Assembly (NCBI GenBank): GCA_024743255.1
Contig: JANSWY010000009.1
Span: forward strand, 50,284 to 114,283
Direction of reading: 5' to 3'
DNA length: 64,000 nucleotides
From: a bacterium
GTDB lineage: Bacteria > Bacteroidota > Bacteroidia > Cytophagales > Cyclobacteriaceae
The translations under genes and the position numbers were made by a program. The notes below the pieces were generated by a model, which was given only the letters and a program-made list of their open reading frames with translations, did no database searches and had not been told where the DNA came from. This document shows positions 9,672-18,924 of this stretch, in pieces. How positions within the stretch are numbered: the stretch's first letter is position 1; every line of letters starts with the position of its first letter.

Positions 9672-9693
9672 GTCTCATTTAGCTAAACGAGAC
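9672..9693. promoter_or_regulatory. Inverted repeat GTCTC...GAGAC upstream of lipoprotein gene (copy 2)
   Basis: A 22-base near-perfect palindrome: GTCTCATTTAG followed by CTAAACGAGAC, with one mismatched pair. It lies 90 bases upstream of the 9581 start and just downstream of the AraC-type regulator gene. A third half-site, GGTCTC, occurs at 9663-9668. No T-run follows on the minus strand, so it is unlikely to be that gene's terminator. Confidence 0.6.
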
Positions 9694-9711
9694 TCATTTT
9701 AGAAAAAAAAT

Positions 9712-10875
9712 TTAAGCTGTTACAGATTGATTCTGCTTGATGTACTCTGAAGGAGTTTGGCCTGTAGCTTTTTTGAAAATGCGATAAAAGGATGCCTTGC
9801 TATTGAACCCAACTTCATAGGCAATGCCAAGTATACTTAAATGTTGCAGAGAAGAATCTAGCAATTTCTTCTTCACATCCTCCACTCTGTAAAAATTTAT
9901 GAAGTCATAAAAATTCAATTCCAGTCCCTGATTGATAACCAACGATAATATATGTGGTTGAATAGATAACATTTTAGCAAGGTCGCTCAATTTCAGTTCG
10001 CTATCCTCATATGGTTTCTTATTAATAACTAACTCTTTCAATCTTTCCAGATGATCATCAATTTCAGATTGGGACAGTAAAGAATGCTCCCTGGCCTCCA
10101 CTTTGATTGGTATTAAAGTTGGAAATAGATTTGACGATTGCATGAAAGCAGTATATGCAACGACCAGAATAAAAGTAGAGAGCAGAGATACAGTACCATA
10201 CTCAAATTCCATAATTCGAATCTGATTGTATCTAAAATAGATAACAGTAGATAACTCCATCACCTGATAAATAGCGAATACAACAAAAACCTTCTTAAAC
10301 CAGCTAACATAGATGATCTGACTATTTGCTATTTTCTGCTTGTACTTGATCGTATAGTTTCTCAGTTTGTAAGCATTCAAAAACAGGTATACCAATAATT
10401 GCAAAAAGTAACCTACAGTATAAAACATTGCTTGCGGAGAACTTGATGGAATTGCGTCTTTAAATCGAAGATAAATTTCTAATTTCTCAGCAGCTGGTCT
10501 TGATAAGTATGGAATAGATTGAGCGAAAATGATAAGAAAAGGCGCTAAATGTAAAACAGTTTTCCAGCTCCAAACATCATCCTCGTGAACCAAAGTCTTG
10601 ATATACAGATACACCAATGGACCAAGTAAATACCACAAAGACCCAGATATTCTGATAACATGTGGATATGACATGTATAATCCAGTCATCTTAACAAGAT
10701 ATTCAACCAGTATGGTACTTATCACAAAAAGAAGTGTAGTCAGAACAATTCTGGAACTTATAGTTCCCTGCCTCTTGAGATTGATCATTAAGAGTAGAAA
10801 GAACCCCTGAAATGCGCAGATTACAAAATAGAGAACCCAAATATTTAAACTCAATGTGATGCTGGTATCTTCCAT
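9712..10875 (-). CDS. AraC-family regulator with multi-pass membrane N-terminus
   Basis: A 387-residue protein. Residues 1-250 contain about seven hydrophobic segments (near 10-31, 42-60, 76-93, 107-120, 150-167, 192-213 and 229-245). Residues about 295-380 form an AraC/XylS double helix-turn-helix, with LSDLAKMLSIQPHILS as the first HTH and ILGIAYEVGFNSKASFYRIF as the second. This membrane-anchored architecture is common in Bacteroidota and suggests signal input through the membrane directly onto DNA. The lipoprotein genes carrying the repeated palindrome lie immediately downstream on the same strand, making them candidate targets by position only. Confidence 0.85.
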   Translation of the reverse strand: MEDTSITLSLNIWVLYFVICAFQGFFLLLMINLKRQGTISSRIVLTTLLFVISTILVEYLVKMTGLYMSYPHVIRISGSLWYLLGPLVYLYIKTLVHEDDVWSWKTVLHLAPFLIIFAQSIPYLSRPAAEKLEIYLRFKDAIPSSSPQAMFYTVGYFLQLLVYLFLNAYKLRNYTIKYKQKIANSQIIYVSWFKKVFVVFAIYQVMELSTVIYFRYNQIRIMEFEYGTVSLLSTFILVVAYTAFMQSSNLFPTLIPIKVEAREHSLLSQSEIDDHLERLKELVINKKPYEDSELKLSDLAKMLSIQPHILSLVINQGLELNFYDFINFYRVEDVKKKLLDSSLQHLSILGIAYEVGFNSKASFYRIFKKATGQTPSEYIKQNQSVTA

Positions 10876-11041
10876 AGAAGGCTATGTTAGTTCAGGCATT
10901 TGATGAGGCTCTATTAAATTTACTGAATTCTGTATCAAATTGCCCTGATTGTCTTTTCGATAAATCAAACAAGCAATAATTCGCAATCCCCTACAGGAGA
11001 AATCCTAAATGATAATTTCGAAACCCTAAACGGTGATTTGA

Positions 11042-11632
11042 TTAGCCCAAAATTTTAATTGCAGTGACGGGTAATTCCAATTGGCCGAATTGAATCATGG
11101 CATTGAATAGGCGGATTTTTGAAAATCTATTGAGGTTTTCCGAAGAGATATCAGTTTCCTCAATAAGCTCTTGATCAATTAGTTTTTGCCTTCTGGTTCC
11201 TTTTAGTAATGGTTGCTTTGGCGTTTTCCAAATATCGCCTTCCAGGAATGCCACATTTGCATAATAGGTATCAGAAATTAATCCATTTCTGGAAATGAGG
11301 ATATCATCAGCATTAGTTTTAGAGCTAAAAAGCACATCCAATTCCTTTCTATTCTCATATTTAAATGAATATTCAAGATCCGATTCAATGACTTCCAAGC
11401 TTAAAATAGGGCGAATCAAATACTCGCTTGATGTAATTTCCTGAATGTCCTTATCGTAAACCAATCTAAACTTATAGAACCCTGTCTCTGGAATGGTTTG
11501 GATTAATTCTTCAAGAATATGTGGGTTTGGGGAATTATAAAAATGCTGGTAAGTGTAATCCATTCTGGCCTGGTGATAAGAAAGAAGTTCACAAAAGCCA
11601 TTTTTCACTCCAATTGTTTCAATAAACCTCAT
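11042..11632 (-). CDS. pabC: Class IV aminotransferase, probable 4-amino-4-deoxychorismate lyase
   Basis: A 196-residue fold-type IV PLP enzyme that would convert aminodeoxychorismate to p-aminobenzoate and pyruvate. The region around K91 (SFKYENRKELDVLF) matches the catalytic-lysine segment of E. coli PabC (LKHLNR...). The following TNADDILISRNGLISD matches the family's TNADEAL region, and LLKGTRRQ corresponds to the PLP phosphate loop. It is shorter than E. coli PabC (269 residues), mainly at the N-terminus. Its start overlaps the pabB stop by 4 bases, which strongly supports a pABA role over a branched-chain aminotransferase role. Confidence 0.82.
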   Translation of the reverse strand: MRFIETIGVKNGFCELLSYHQARMDYTYQHFYNSPNPHILEELIQTIPETGFYKFRLVYDKDIQEITSSEYLIRPILSLEVIESDLEYSFKYENRKELDVLFSSKTNADDILISRNGLISDTYYANVAFLEGDIWKTPKQPLLKGTRRQKLIDQELIEETDISSENLNRFSKIRLFNAMIQFGQLELPVTAIKILG

Positions 11633-12636
11633 AGTTTCTGAGGTTCTTTAACATCAGAGTAAATTGGAAGGTAAATCTTGTCCAGGTACTCTTGATACTC
11701 CTTTTGAGCATCACTAAAATGGGTGATTCCGCCTCCACTCTTAAAATACATCTGACCATTTTCATTCTCAATAAACCGAATCATTACCGCACTATCTAAT
11801 TTCTTACCATCGCAGAATCCAAATACCCCCGTATAGAAACCCCTGTCATAGTTTTCAGCTTCATTGATAATTGAGACAGTTTCTGGTTTTGGAGCTCCGG
11901 TTATCGAGCCAGCAGGCAATAACTTGAAAAGCATATCTCCAATGTTAGTGGCATACCTCTCTGTCAGCCTCCCTCTGATTTCTGAACTCACCTGGAGCAG
12001 ATCTTTCTGAGCTGTTTTTAGGTGATCTATATACCTAAATCTTGATACACCGACATCTTTGGCAACAATACTCAAATCATTTCTGATCAGATCTACAATG
12101 GTGACATGCTCTGCCATTTCCTTGGGGTCATTCAAAATCTGATTTTCTGCATTGGGAAGGTTGGCATCTATTGTTCCCTTCATTGGAAAACTACTAATCT
12201 CTCCATTTTCAACCTTAACAAAGGACTCAGGTGAAAACAATACAAACTGATCTTTCAGCCACAAACGATATCTGGCCTTACTATTTTCAAATATCTGTCT
12301 GAGTGACAAATTACTTTCAATCGGAGTTTTGAAAGTAAGGTTAGTGAGAAAGGAATTTCCGTATGCAATGTTATCCGTTACTATTTTGAAAGACTTCTGA
12401 AAGTCTTCATAGGTTATCGCATCTTTATTGAGTATTGAAACGGGTTTTGTTTCCAGGTTATTCCTAAAGTTTGAAACCCCTTGTAAATCAAATAATATCT
12501 CTTCCTGATCAATTTCGGATTCCTCTAAGACAATTGACTTTTGTTTATCAAAGCTTATAACAAATAGAAATCTGGATTCAGCCTGCCAAAGCGAATTAAT
12601 CTTTTTAATTGCTGATTCCTGATCCAGATAATTCAT
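11629..12636 (-). CDS. pabB: Aminodeoxychorismate synthase component I
   Basis: A 335-residue chorismate-binding enzyme that makes 4-amino-4-deoxychorismate for folate synthesis. The PabB-type motif PMKGT is at 151-155, with the nucleophile K153. Later come TIVDLIRNDLS, then GSITGAPKPETV at 243-254 and YTGVFG, the usual chorismate-binding signature. It is shorter than E. coli PabB (453 residues) and lacks most of the N-terminal region, a form common in Bacteroidota. It needs an amidotransferase (PabA/TrpG), which is not encoded here. The start overlaps the upstream gene by 4 bases (ATGA), and pabC follows with another 4-base overlap. Confidence 0.92.
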   Translation of the reverse strand: MNYLDQESAIKKINSLWQAESRFLFVISFDKQKSIVLEESEIDQEEILFDLQGVSNFRNNLETKPVSILNKDAITYEDFQKSFKIVTDNIAYGNSFLTNLTFKTPIESNLSLRQIFENSKARYRLWLKDQFVLFSPESFVKVENGEISSFPMKGTIDANLPNAENQILNDPKEMAEHVTIVDLIRNDLSIVAKDVGVSRFRYIDHLKTAQKDLLQVSSEIRGRLTERYATNIGDMLFKLLPAGSITGAPKPETVSIINEAENYDRGFYTGVFGFCDGKKLDSAVMIRFIENENGQMYFKSGGGITHFSDAQKEYQEYLDKIYLPIYSDVKEPQKL

Positions 12637-12938
12637 TGATCGCTTTTGATTCTAAAAATTCGTCGGAAAGTCTTTTTTTCAAACTCCCAAAAGAAATTAA
12701 AAAGTCCGAAAACAAATCCGTAACAAAGTAAAATCACATTATAAACAGGAAAAATAAAGACCCAATAAAGTGTAGAAAAGAGAATGCTCTCTTCACCCGG
12801 CTCTAGAAACCATCCGACAACCACAGGTTTCAAAAACATAACGGTAAACCCAGTACAAGCAAACACGACAAGAATCAGCCAAACCTGATATTTGTGTTCC
12901 ATTCCCCATCTTGCCTGAAGTTTACTTACCCAACTCAT
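12633..12938 (-). CDS. Small two-helix membrane protein (DUF6787-like)
   Basis: A 101-residue protein with hydrophobic segments at about 18-40 and 55-83, flanked by basic ends. The N-terminal pattern KLQARWGMEHKYQVWLILVV resembles the Bacteroidota family I know as DUF6787. That assignment is from memory and uncertain. It shares one base with the RluA-like gene stop (TAATG) and 4 bases with pabB, so translation is probably coupled. No function can be inferred from the sequence. Confidence 0.6.
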   Translation of the reverse strand: MSWVSKLQARWGMEHKYQVWLILVVFACTGFTVMFLKPVVVGWFLEPGEESILFSTLYWVFIFPVYNVILLCYGFVFGLFNFFWEFEKKTFRRIFRIKSDQ

Positions 12939-13669
12939 TAATATAGTTTGTCGATTTTGGAGTCTCTTATTTTTTTCGGTTTGTCAAGTGTAAGGAATTG
13001 TTCCCAAAACTCATTCACTGGTAAACCTGCAACAATATCTAATGGTTCCTTTTTAACCGGATGTTCGAAATATAGTTTACGGGCATGGAGATTTATGCTA
13101 CCATCCGGATTAGGTTTTGAAAAGCCATATTTAATGTCTCCTCTAATGGGAGATCCCATTGAAGCAAGCTGAACTCTGATCTGATGGGGTCTTCCAGTAA
13201 CTGGATTAACCTCCAACAAAAAGTGGTCATTCAACTTTCCAAGTACACGATAACTAAGCTCAGCTCTCTGTGCTCCTTCCCGTTGTTCCTTGTATGCTGT
13301 TGTTACGTTTTTCTTTGTGTCCTTAATCAGCCAATGAACAAGCTTATCCTGCTTCTTTGGTGGATGCTTTTTAACAACTGCCCAATAAGTCTTTTTCACC
13401 TGATTATTCCTAAAAAGCTTATTCACTCTTTCAAGTGCCTTACTGGTTTTAGCCATAATCACAGCACCACTAACCGGACGATCCAACCTATGTGTCAGAC
13501 CCATAAATACAGCTCCAGGTTTATTGTACTTTTCTTTCACATAATCCTTACACATGTCAATAAGGCTGGGATCTTTGGTTTTGTCACCCTGAGTTAAAAC
13601 CCCTGCTTCTTTGTTGACAACCAATAGGTGATTGTCTTCATAAATTACGTGAAATCGCTGTTTTGCCAT
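12938..13669 (-). CDS. RluA-family pseudouridine synthase
   Basis: A 243-residue enzyme, starting at the ATG at 13669; a GTG one codon earlier is the alternative. The family motif HRLDRPVSG is at 60-68, with catalytic aspartate D63. It is followed by KTYWAVV and GRPHQIRVQLA, the usual RluA-family blocks. There is no S4 domain, because the protein opens directly with the catalytic core (FHVIYEDNHLLVVNKEAG). The RNA target (23S rRNA or tRNA) cannot be decided. It follows prfC by 54 bases on the same strand. Confidence 0.9.
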   Translation of the reverse strand: MAKQRFHVIYEDNHLLVVNKEAGVLTQGDKTKDPSLIDMCKDYVKEKYNKPGAVFMGLTHRLDRPVSGAVIMAKTSKALERVNKLFRNNQVKKTYWAVVKKHPPKKQDKLVHWLIKDTKKNVTTAYKEQREGAQRAELSYRVLGKLNDHFLLEVNPVTGRPHQIRVQLASMGSPIRGDIKYGFSKPNPDGSINLHARKLYFEHPVKKEPLDIVAGLPVNEFWEQFLTLDKPKKIRDSKIDKLY

Positions 13670-13723
13670 CACCGCAAATTTGGCGAATTATCGGCAATAA
13701 ATTGTGTTGTTACAAGCCTGTTC

Positions 13724-15304
13724 TTAAAATTCTGAAGTGAAGTGATAGTCAATTTCAGGGAAATTATCCTGAACCATCTGCAACCAGGCTTTTGTTTCTG
13801 CCATGAAGACAAGCTTGCCATCTTTGTCTTTGGCAATATGTCTTTGCTTAGAGGCAATGAACTCATTCATTTTCTGATCGTTTTCACTGCTGATCCAGCA
13901 TGCTTTGAATAGATTCATTGGTTGGAATTGAACCTTAGCTCCATATTCATTCAATAATCTATGCTGAATTACTTCAAATTGAAGAGCTCCAACAGTTCCA
14001 ACTACCTTTCTGGAACCCATTTCATATGTAAAAAGTTGAGCAACTCCTTCGTCCATCAACTGAGATAGACCTTTCTCCAGTTGCTTGCTTTTCATAGCAT
14101 CCATATTGATAACCTCACGGAATATTTCTGGAGAGAAACTTGGAATACCTTTGTACATTCCCTTTTCTCCTTCGCTAAGTGTATCTCCAATCTTTAGGTT
14201 TCCAGTGTCATAAACACCCACAATATCTCCAGGATAAGCTTCATCAATTACCTCTTTACTTTGAGCCATGAAGGCGGTTACGTTAGAAAACCTAAACTTT
14301 TTGTCAAGTCTTACATGGTGATAATTCTTACCTCTCTCAAATTTTCCAGCACATATTCTAACGAACGCAATTCTATTTCGGTGATTTGGATCCATATTGG
14401 CGTGGATCTTAAAGATGAACCCAGAGAATTTATTTTCTTCCGGCTTAATTACTCGCTCATCTGTTTCTCTTTCCATCGGAACTGGAGCAATATCGACAAA
14501 GCAGTCTAGTAGCTCTCTTACTCCAAAGTTGTTTACCGCACTTCCAAAAAATACTGGTGCCACCTCTCCATTCAGGTATTCTTCCATATCCAATTCCGGA
14601 TAAACACCTTCTATTAACTCAACATCCTCTCTCAGCTGCTCCGCATTTCTTTCTCCGACTAGTTCCTCTAGGCTACTATCATTCAAATCTTCTATCTCAA
14701 CTATCTCATCAGATAACTGCTGCTTGCTCCCCTGAAAAAGGACAAGTTTCTTTTCATACATGCTGTAAACACCTCTGAAGTCTTTACCCATGCTTATTGG
14801 CCAACTCATTGGCCTTACTTTAATATTCAGCTTTTCTTCAACCTCATCTAGCAACTCATAAGGATCTCTTCCTTCCCTGTCTAGCTTATTGATGAAACAA
14901 AGTACCGGTGTAGATCTCATTCGGCATACTTCCATCAACTTCTCAGTCTGGATTTCCACGCCTTTCACACAGTCGATTACCATCACTACACTGTCCACAG
15001 CAGTCAGTGTACGGTAAGTATCCTCAGCAAAATCCTGGTGACCTGGTGTATCAAGCAGGTTGATTTTCATATCTCTGTAGTCAAACCCCATTACGGAAGT
15101 TGCAACTGAGATACCTCTTTGTTTTTCAATTTCCATCCAGTCGGAACGAGCGTGCATATCTATCTTGCTGGACTTTACTGCCCCAGCTTTCTGAATAGCT
15201 CCTCCAAATAGAAGAAGTTTTTCTGTCAATGTAGTCTTCCCCGCATCCGGGTGACTTATGATGCCAAATGTTCTCCTTCTCTGAATTTCTTTCTCGATAC
15301 TCAT
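13724..15304 (-). CDS. prfC: Peptide chain release factor 3
   Basis: A 526-residue translational GTPase that recycles RF1/RF2 from the ribosome after termination. The P-loop is SHPDAGKTT at 17-25. The switch region contains [13 protein letters not shown], and G3 is [20 protein letters not shown] gives the G4 NKLD that fixes guanine. The RF3 C-terminal domain continues to the end, and the length equals that of E. coli RF3. The histidine in SHPDAGKT and the AGAVK insert separate it from EF-G and TypA. The promoter must lie in the 121-bp divergent gap shared with the gene at 15426. Confidence 0.96.
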   Translation of the reverse strand: MSIEKEIQRRRTFGIISHPDAGKTTLTEKLLLFGGAIQKAGAVKSSKIDMHARSDWMEIEKQRGISVATSVMGFDYRDMKINLLDTPGHQDFAEDTYRTLTAVDSVVMVIDCVKGVEIQTEKLMEVCRMRSTPVLCFINKLDREGRDPYELLDEVEEKLNIKVRPMSWPISMGKDFRGVYSMYEKKLVLFQGSKQQLSDEIVEIEDLNDSSLEELVGERNAEQLREDVELIEGVYPELDMEEYLNGEVAPVFFGSAVNNFGVRELLDCFVDIAPVPMERETDERVIKPEENKFSGFIFKIHANMDPNHRNRIAFVRICAGKFERGKNYHHVRLDKKFRFSNVTAFMAQSKEVIDEAYPGDIVGVYDTGNLKIGDTLSEGEKGMYKGIPSFSPEIFREVINMDAMKSKQLEKGLSQLMDEGVAQLFTYEMGSRKVVGTVGALQFEVIQHRLLNEYGAKVQFQPMNLFKACWISSENDQKMNEFIASKQRHIAKDKDGKLVFMAETKAWLQMVQDNFPEIDYHFTSEF

Positions 15305-15425
15305 GCTATGAATCTTATGCCTTTTGAAATTTGAAATGCAAAGTTAACATGAATTTAGCTTGAATGCATTGTAACATATAAAAGGAACTTATTTAGTTTG
15401 CATCAACAAGATTCATCAATATGCC

Positions 15426-16214
15426 ATGAAGATTAAAAACAAGAAAGATGTTGAGATTTTAGAGGAAAGAATCAACAATGAACTGGGCCTGGATATAAGG
15501 AAATACAAAAACCCGGAAGTTGTAGATTCCTTTGTGGAAATACTCATATTCCCTAAATATGTCATTAGCTGGGTTATTAGACCGGTACTTGTTTTCCTCC
15601 TATTGTTTGTTGCAGGTTACTTCATAATAAATATTACAGGCTTTGAGTTTGTCCTTTACTCCATGTTCGGCCTCATACTTTTTATCGCTTCCGGAGTTTT
15701 AACAGGATTATTAATTCTGATTTGGAAAATGAAGTCAGATATGTGGGGCATTATTGAATATGCTTTGGATATTATGAAGTCTTCAGTGGTAGATGTAAAT
15801 AATGTCAATTCAAAACTTTGGTCTGAGAATAGAAAGGAGGCAATGTCTTTATTGTTTCAGGGGATCATCCACATTGTTGTACTTCCAACTCTTGCCGAAG
15901 TTGTGGCCGGTAAAATCCCTTTTGTTGGTGGACTAGTGACCGGACTAATAAAAAAGATTCTCACAATCCTGGCTAACAAAATCGATTTCGAACCAGAAAC
16001 TGAAGAAAAAGAGCTAAAAGAGATTGAGTCTGAGGATGACGAGAAAAAAGCTTCTAAATCTATTGAGGTTTACAGTAAGGTTATTGACAAAGCATCCAGT
16101 GGATTGAACACAGTGCTTTCTGTAACATTCAAGATAGTATCAATGCCACTGAGAATTATTTCGTTCTTTGCGTACCTGTTTCTAATATTATTAATTTATT
16201 CTATCTGGGGATGA
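15426..16214 (+). CDS. Hypothetical multi-pass membrane protein
   Basis: I do not recognise this 262-residue protein. It has a charged N-terminus, hydrophobic segments at about 48-72 and 75-101, an amphipathic or re-entrant stretch at about 138-185 (with PFVGGLVTGLIKKIL), a highly charged acidic linker at 190-212 (EPETEEKELKEIESEDDEKK) and a C-terminal membrane helix at about 238-260. No enzymatic motif is visible. It is divergent from prfC and ends one base before the convergent LytTR regulator gene. Confidence 0.7.
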   Translation: MKIKNKKDVEILEERINNELGLDIRKYKNPEVVDSFVEILIFPKYVISWVIRPVLVFLLLFVAGYFIINITGFEFVLYSMFGLILFIASGVLTGLLILIWKMKSDMWGIIEYALDIMKSSVVDVNNVNSKLWSENRKEAMSLLFQGIIHIVVLPTLAEVVAGKIPFVGGLVTGLIKKILTILANKIDFEPETEEKELKEIESEDDEKKASKSIEVYSKVIDKASSGLNTVLSVTFKIVSMPLRIISFFAYLFLILLIYSIWG

Positions 16215-16215
16215 T

Positions 16216-16992
16216 TTAGAGATCATTGATGGCAGAGTTGATATTTTCTTTATACACCCTGCCAATTGGAATTGAGACATCTTTTATTTTGATAGAATTA
16301 TATGTCGCTTTCTCAATAGCCTTAATTCTTACCAGGAAGGATTTGTGAGATCTGACAAAGGTATTTTGCGGAAGTTGTTTCTCCACTTTCGATAAACTAT
16401 CCCGAGCCATAATAAATCGATCGTCTAAAAAGTATTTAATATAATTCCCATCACTCTCGATATAATTGATTTGATTAATTGGAATTCTATGTGTTTCAGT
16501 TCCGCTTTTTATTGACCACAGTAAGTCCTCTTCTTTTCTTTCTGGTTCTGTTTCCTCTTTAGAAAACCAATCCATCGCAAATCGGTGCAAAAAGGATGGA
16601 AAGAGAAAAATCAATGCGTTCAATAAGAAATTAGTGATCGAAGCATCTTCAATTACTCCATTATCCAATGAGCCATAAATCAGATGATAAACCAATAAGT
16701 CTAGTGCCGTTTCAAGGATACAAATCCCTAGGAAATAAACTCCAAGTAAAGTAATGTATCTACCAAACCTTCTCGATTTTAGAAACCGGGGAATCAGAAA
16801 ATAAATATTCCCAAAGTAAATAATTGCATTTATCACCAAGCCATAGATAGTCGGAATGAGTAATGACTTATCCTTTGAATGAAAGGGGCCAATTGTCCAG
16901 TCCAGACTTGGAATGTTGAACCAGATAGCCACAACAATCCAGACAAATAAGATTCCGATAATTATTTTTCTTTCCTGGCTATTTAAGCTCAT
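16216..16992 (-). CDS. LytTR-type regulator with membrane N-terminus
   Basis: A 258-residue protein with four predicted membrane segments (about 10-26, 45-65, 80-105 and 120-138). A LytTR DNA-binding domain follows at about 160-255: INYIESDGNYIKYF, then LSKVEKQLPQNTFVRSHKSFLV, then IPIGRVYKENI. It has no receiver domain, so phosphorylation by a kinase is not expected; input presumably comes through the membrane part. Its own operator and targets are unknown. It is divergent from the serine hydrolase at 17116, a possible target by position. Confidence 0.86.
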   Translation of the reverse strand: MSLNSQERKIIIGILFVWIVVAIWFNIPSLDWTIGPFHSKDKSLLIPTIYGLVINAIIYFGNIYFLIPRFLKSRRFGRYITLLGVYFLGICILETALDLLVYHLIYGSLDNGVIEDASITNFLLNALIFLFPSFLHRFAMDWFSKEETEPERKEEDLLWSIKSGTETHRIPINQINYIESDGNYIKYFLDDRFIMARDSLSKVEKQLPQNTFVRSHKSFLVRIKAIEKATYNSIKIKDVSIPIGRVYKENINSAINDL

Positions 16993-17115
16993 TCAAATAA
17001 GTAATTGTAGTTCGTACTCATAATCCTGCTGTTCATCACAAGAGTGCAACTAAGCCCTCAAAATCCCCATCAGTACATCAAATGAATTGATAAAAAACTC
17101 AAAACACTAAAGAAA

Positions 17116-18828
17116 ATGAAAAAACATTTTACACTATTTGTGATGGCTTTATTGGTCATTAATTCCACATTCTCACAGGATCAACTAAAGCAACTCTTTG
17201 ATGTAGAGGCAAACTATGAGCATTTCAGCGGCAATGCATTAGTCATAGGAAAAGATCAGTCAGATTTTAAATTCTCAAGCGGTTATGCAAACCGTGAAAC
17301 GGCTGAAAAGATCACCTTCGAACATTCCTTTGATATAGGTTCATTAAGTAAACAGTTTACTGCTGCAGGAATACTTCATTTAGCATATGATGAAAAGCTG
17401 AGTTTAAATGAACCAATTAATACTTATCTAAAAGAACTTGCTTCAAAGAAGTGGGATGATGTTACAATCCATCATCTTCTAAGTCACACTAGCGGCATCC
17501 CTAGCTTATTCCAATCAGGTCAAGGACTAGACGATATACTTCCAGATTCTACTGCGGTAGAAATTGATGAACTTATCTATATGTTTAAAGATCATAAATT
17601 GAGGTTTAAGCCAGGCTCAGAATATAGTTATAGCAACTCAGGCTATATCCTTCTTGCCAAAATCATTGAGAACATCTCTAATAAATCTTTTCAGGAATAC
17701 CTAAGAGAGCATGTTTTCGAAAAGTACGGTTTGCTCAACACAAATTTCGGTCAGCCAATCGGACTTTGTGCAAAACCATACACTGGGTACCGATCTGATT
17801 TAGTAGAGGATCGTGTAGATTATCATTGGAGTTGGACAATAGGTGCTGGTGGCGTCTATTCTACTATGAAAGACTTGCAAAACTGGATTTCGATCATACA
17901 ATCTGATCAATTTTTAACAGCCGAATTAAAAGAACTATATCTTGGAAAACACATCAAAAAACGAGGTGGCTACTATGGTTACGGTTGGGAGATCGCCACG
18001 AATGATACAGGTGACATCTATCAACATGATGGAGTGATGTTTGGTTATGTGACTTATTTAGGATTCAAACCTTCAACAAATGAATTAGTAATCCTTCAAT
18101 CCAATCAAACACATGACTCTTTCACATTGATTGGTCAAAGCTACAATTACATCATCGAATTGAAAGACAAAGTTTGGGCACATCTGAATAACGAATCAAT
18201 TGAAATTTTGCCAGAAAAGAAAACGCAAGAGATAGCAGAAGGATCATATTGTTTCCCTGATGGTTACCAAATTTCAATTAAGGATTGTGGTACTCACTAT
18301 CAGGTCTCTGGAATTGGGAACTATTCACCTAGCAGGTTATTATTCAATCAACCATTCGATGACCAATCTGAGAAAGGAGAAAAACTATCAGCAATCGCTC
18401 GTAATGTACCTCTTAAGAAATACTGGAAAATAGCCTGGGCCTTTGACGGTGAAATGAAGTTTGTGATATACTCAGGGTTATTTCGCCTTGGTTTTGGTCA
18501 AGTCACTTCTGGTTTGGGTGAAATCAAATCTTCAAAACCATTTTACATTGGAGAAACTTCAGGGAAATTCAGATTGTATGGCGAAAATGAAATTCTGGAC
18601 ATGATCATTTATTTTGATGAACAGGGACAGGTACAGGGAATTTTTGAAAATGGATATTATCAGTTTTTCAACAAAATGACCCTAAAAGCATTTCCTATCT
18701 CTGAAAACACACTCTATCTGGACGGATTCCCGTATGGAGAGATGTCTGCCAAAATCAAAATAGAAAATGACCGTCTTAAATTCTCTCAACTTGGCAGAGA
18801 ATTTACAGCGACAAAGATAAGTCAGTAG
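17116..18828 (+). CDS. Secreted serine hydrolase of the beta-lactamase/class C PBP family
   Basis: A 570-residue protein with a signal peptide ending near residue 20 (NSTFSQ). The penicillin-recognising fold occupies about residues 25-345. SxxK is S76-LS-K79, YSN is 172-174, and HDG (QHDGVMFG) near residue 304 takes the place of KTG. The conserved LLSHTSGIP is also present. A C-terminal region of about 200 beta-rich residues follows and looks like the lipocalin-like tail found on many such hydrolases. The substrate may be a peptide, ester or D-amino-acid peptide; beta-lactam resistance should not be assumed. It appears monocistronic and faces the LytTR gene divergently. Confidence 0.88.
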   Translation: MKKHFTLFVMALLVINSTFSQDQLKQLFDVEANYEHFSGNALVIGKDQSDFKFSSGYANRETAEKITFEHSFDIGSLSKQFTAAGILHLAYDEKLSLNEPINTYLKELASKKWDDVTIHHLLSHTSGIPSLFQSGQGLDDILPDSTAVEIDELIYMFKDHKLRFKPGSEYSYSNSGYILLAKIIENISNKSFQEYLREHVFEKYGLLNTNFGQPIGLCAKPYTGYRSDLVEDRVDYHWSWTIGAGGVYSTMKDLQNWISIIQSDQFLTAELKELYLGKHIKKRGGYYGYGWEIATNDTGDIYQHDGVMFGYVTYLGFKPSTNELVILQSNQTHDSFTLIGQSYNYIIELKDKVWAHLNNESIEILPEKKTQEIAEGSYCFPDGYQISIKDCGTHYQVSGIGNYSPSRLLFNQPFDDQSEKGEKLSAIARNVPLKKYWKIAWAFDGEMKFVIYSGLFRLGFGQVTSGLGEIKSSKPFYIGETSGKFRLYGENEILDMIIYFDEQGQVQGIFENGYYQFFNKMTLKAFPISENTLYLDGFPYGEMSAKIKIENDRLKFSQLGREFTATKISQ

Positions 18829-18924
18829 ATTTCTGTCATTATGTCACATTTTTCCTTTTGGCACATGAGTTGATAAAGAAGAAGCAGGTTAGAAAAAATT
18901 TAAGACTTTAAATATACATTCAAC

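Noticed and set aside
13184..13597. Plus-strand frame of 137 codons within the RluA-like gene
   Set aside because: It is antisense to a gene with full catalytic motifs and has no recognisable features of its own.
17116..18828. Serine hydrolase as a beta-lactamase
   Set aside because: The SxxK/YSN/HDG set and long C-terminal tail fit the broad class C-like hydrolases; nothing shows activity on beta-lactams.
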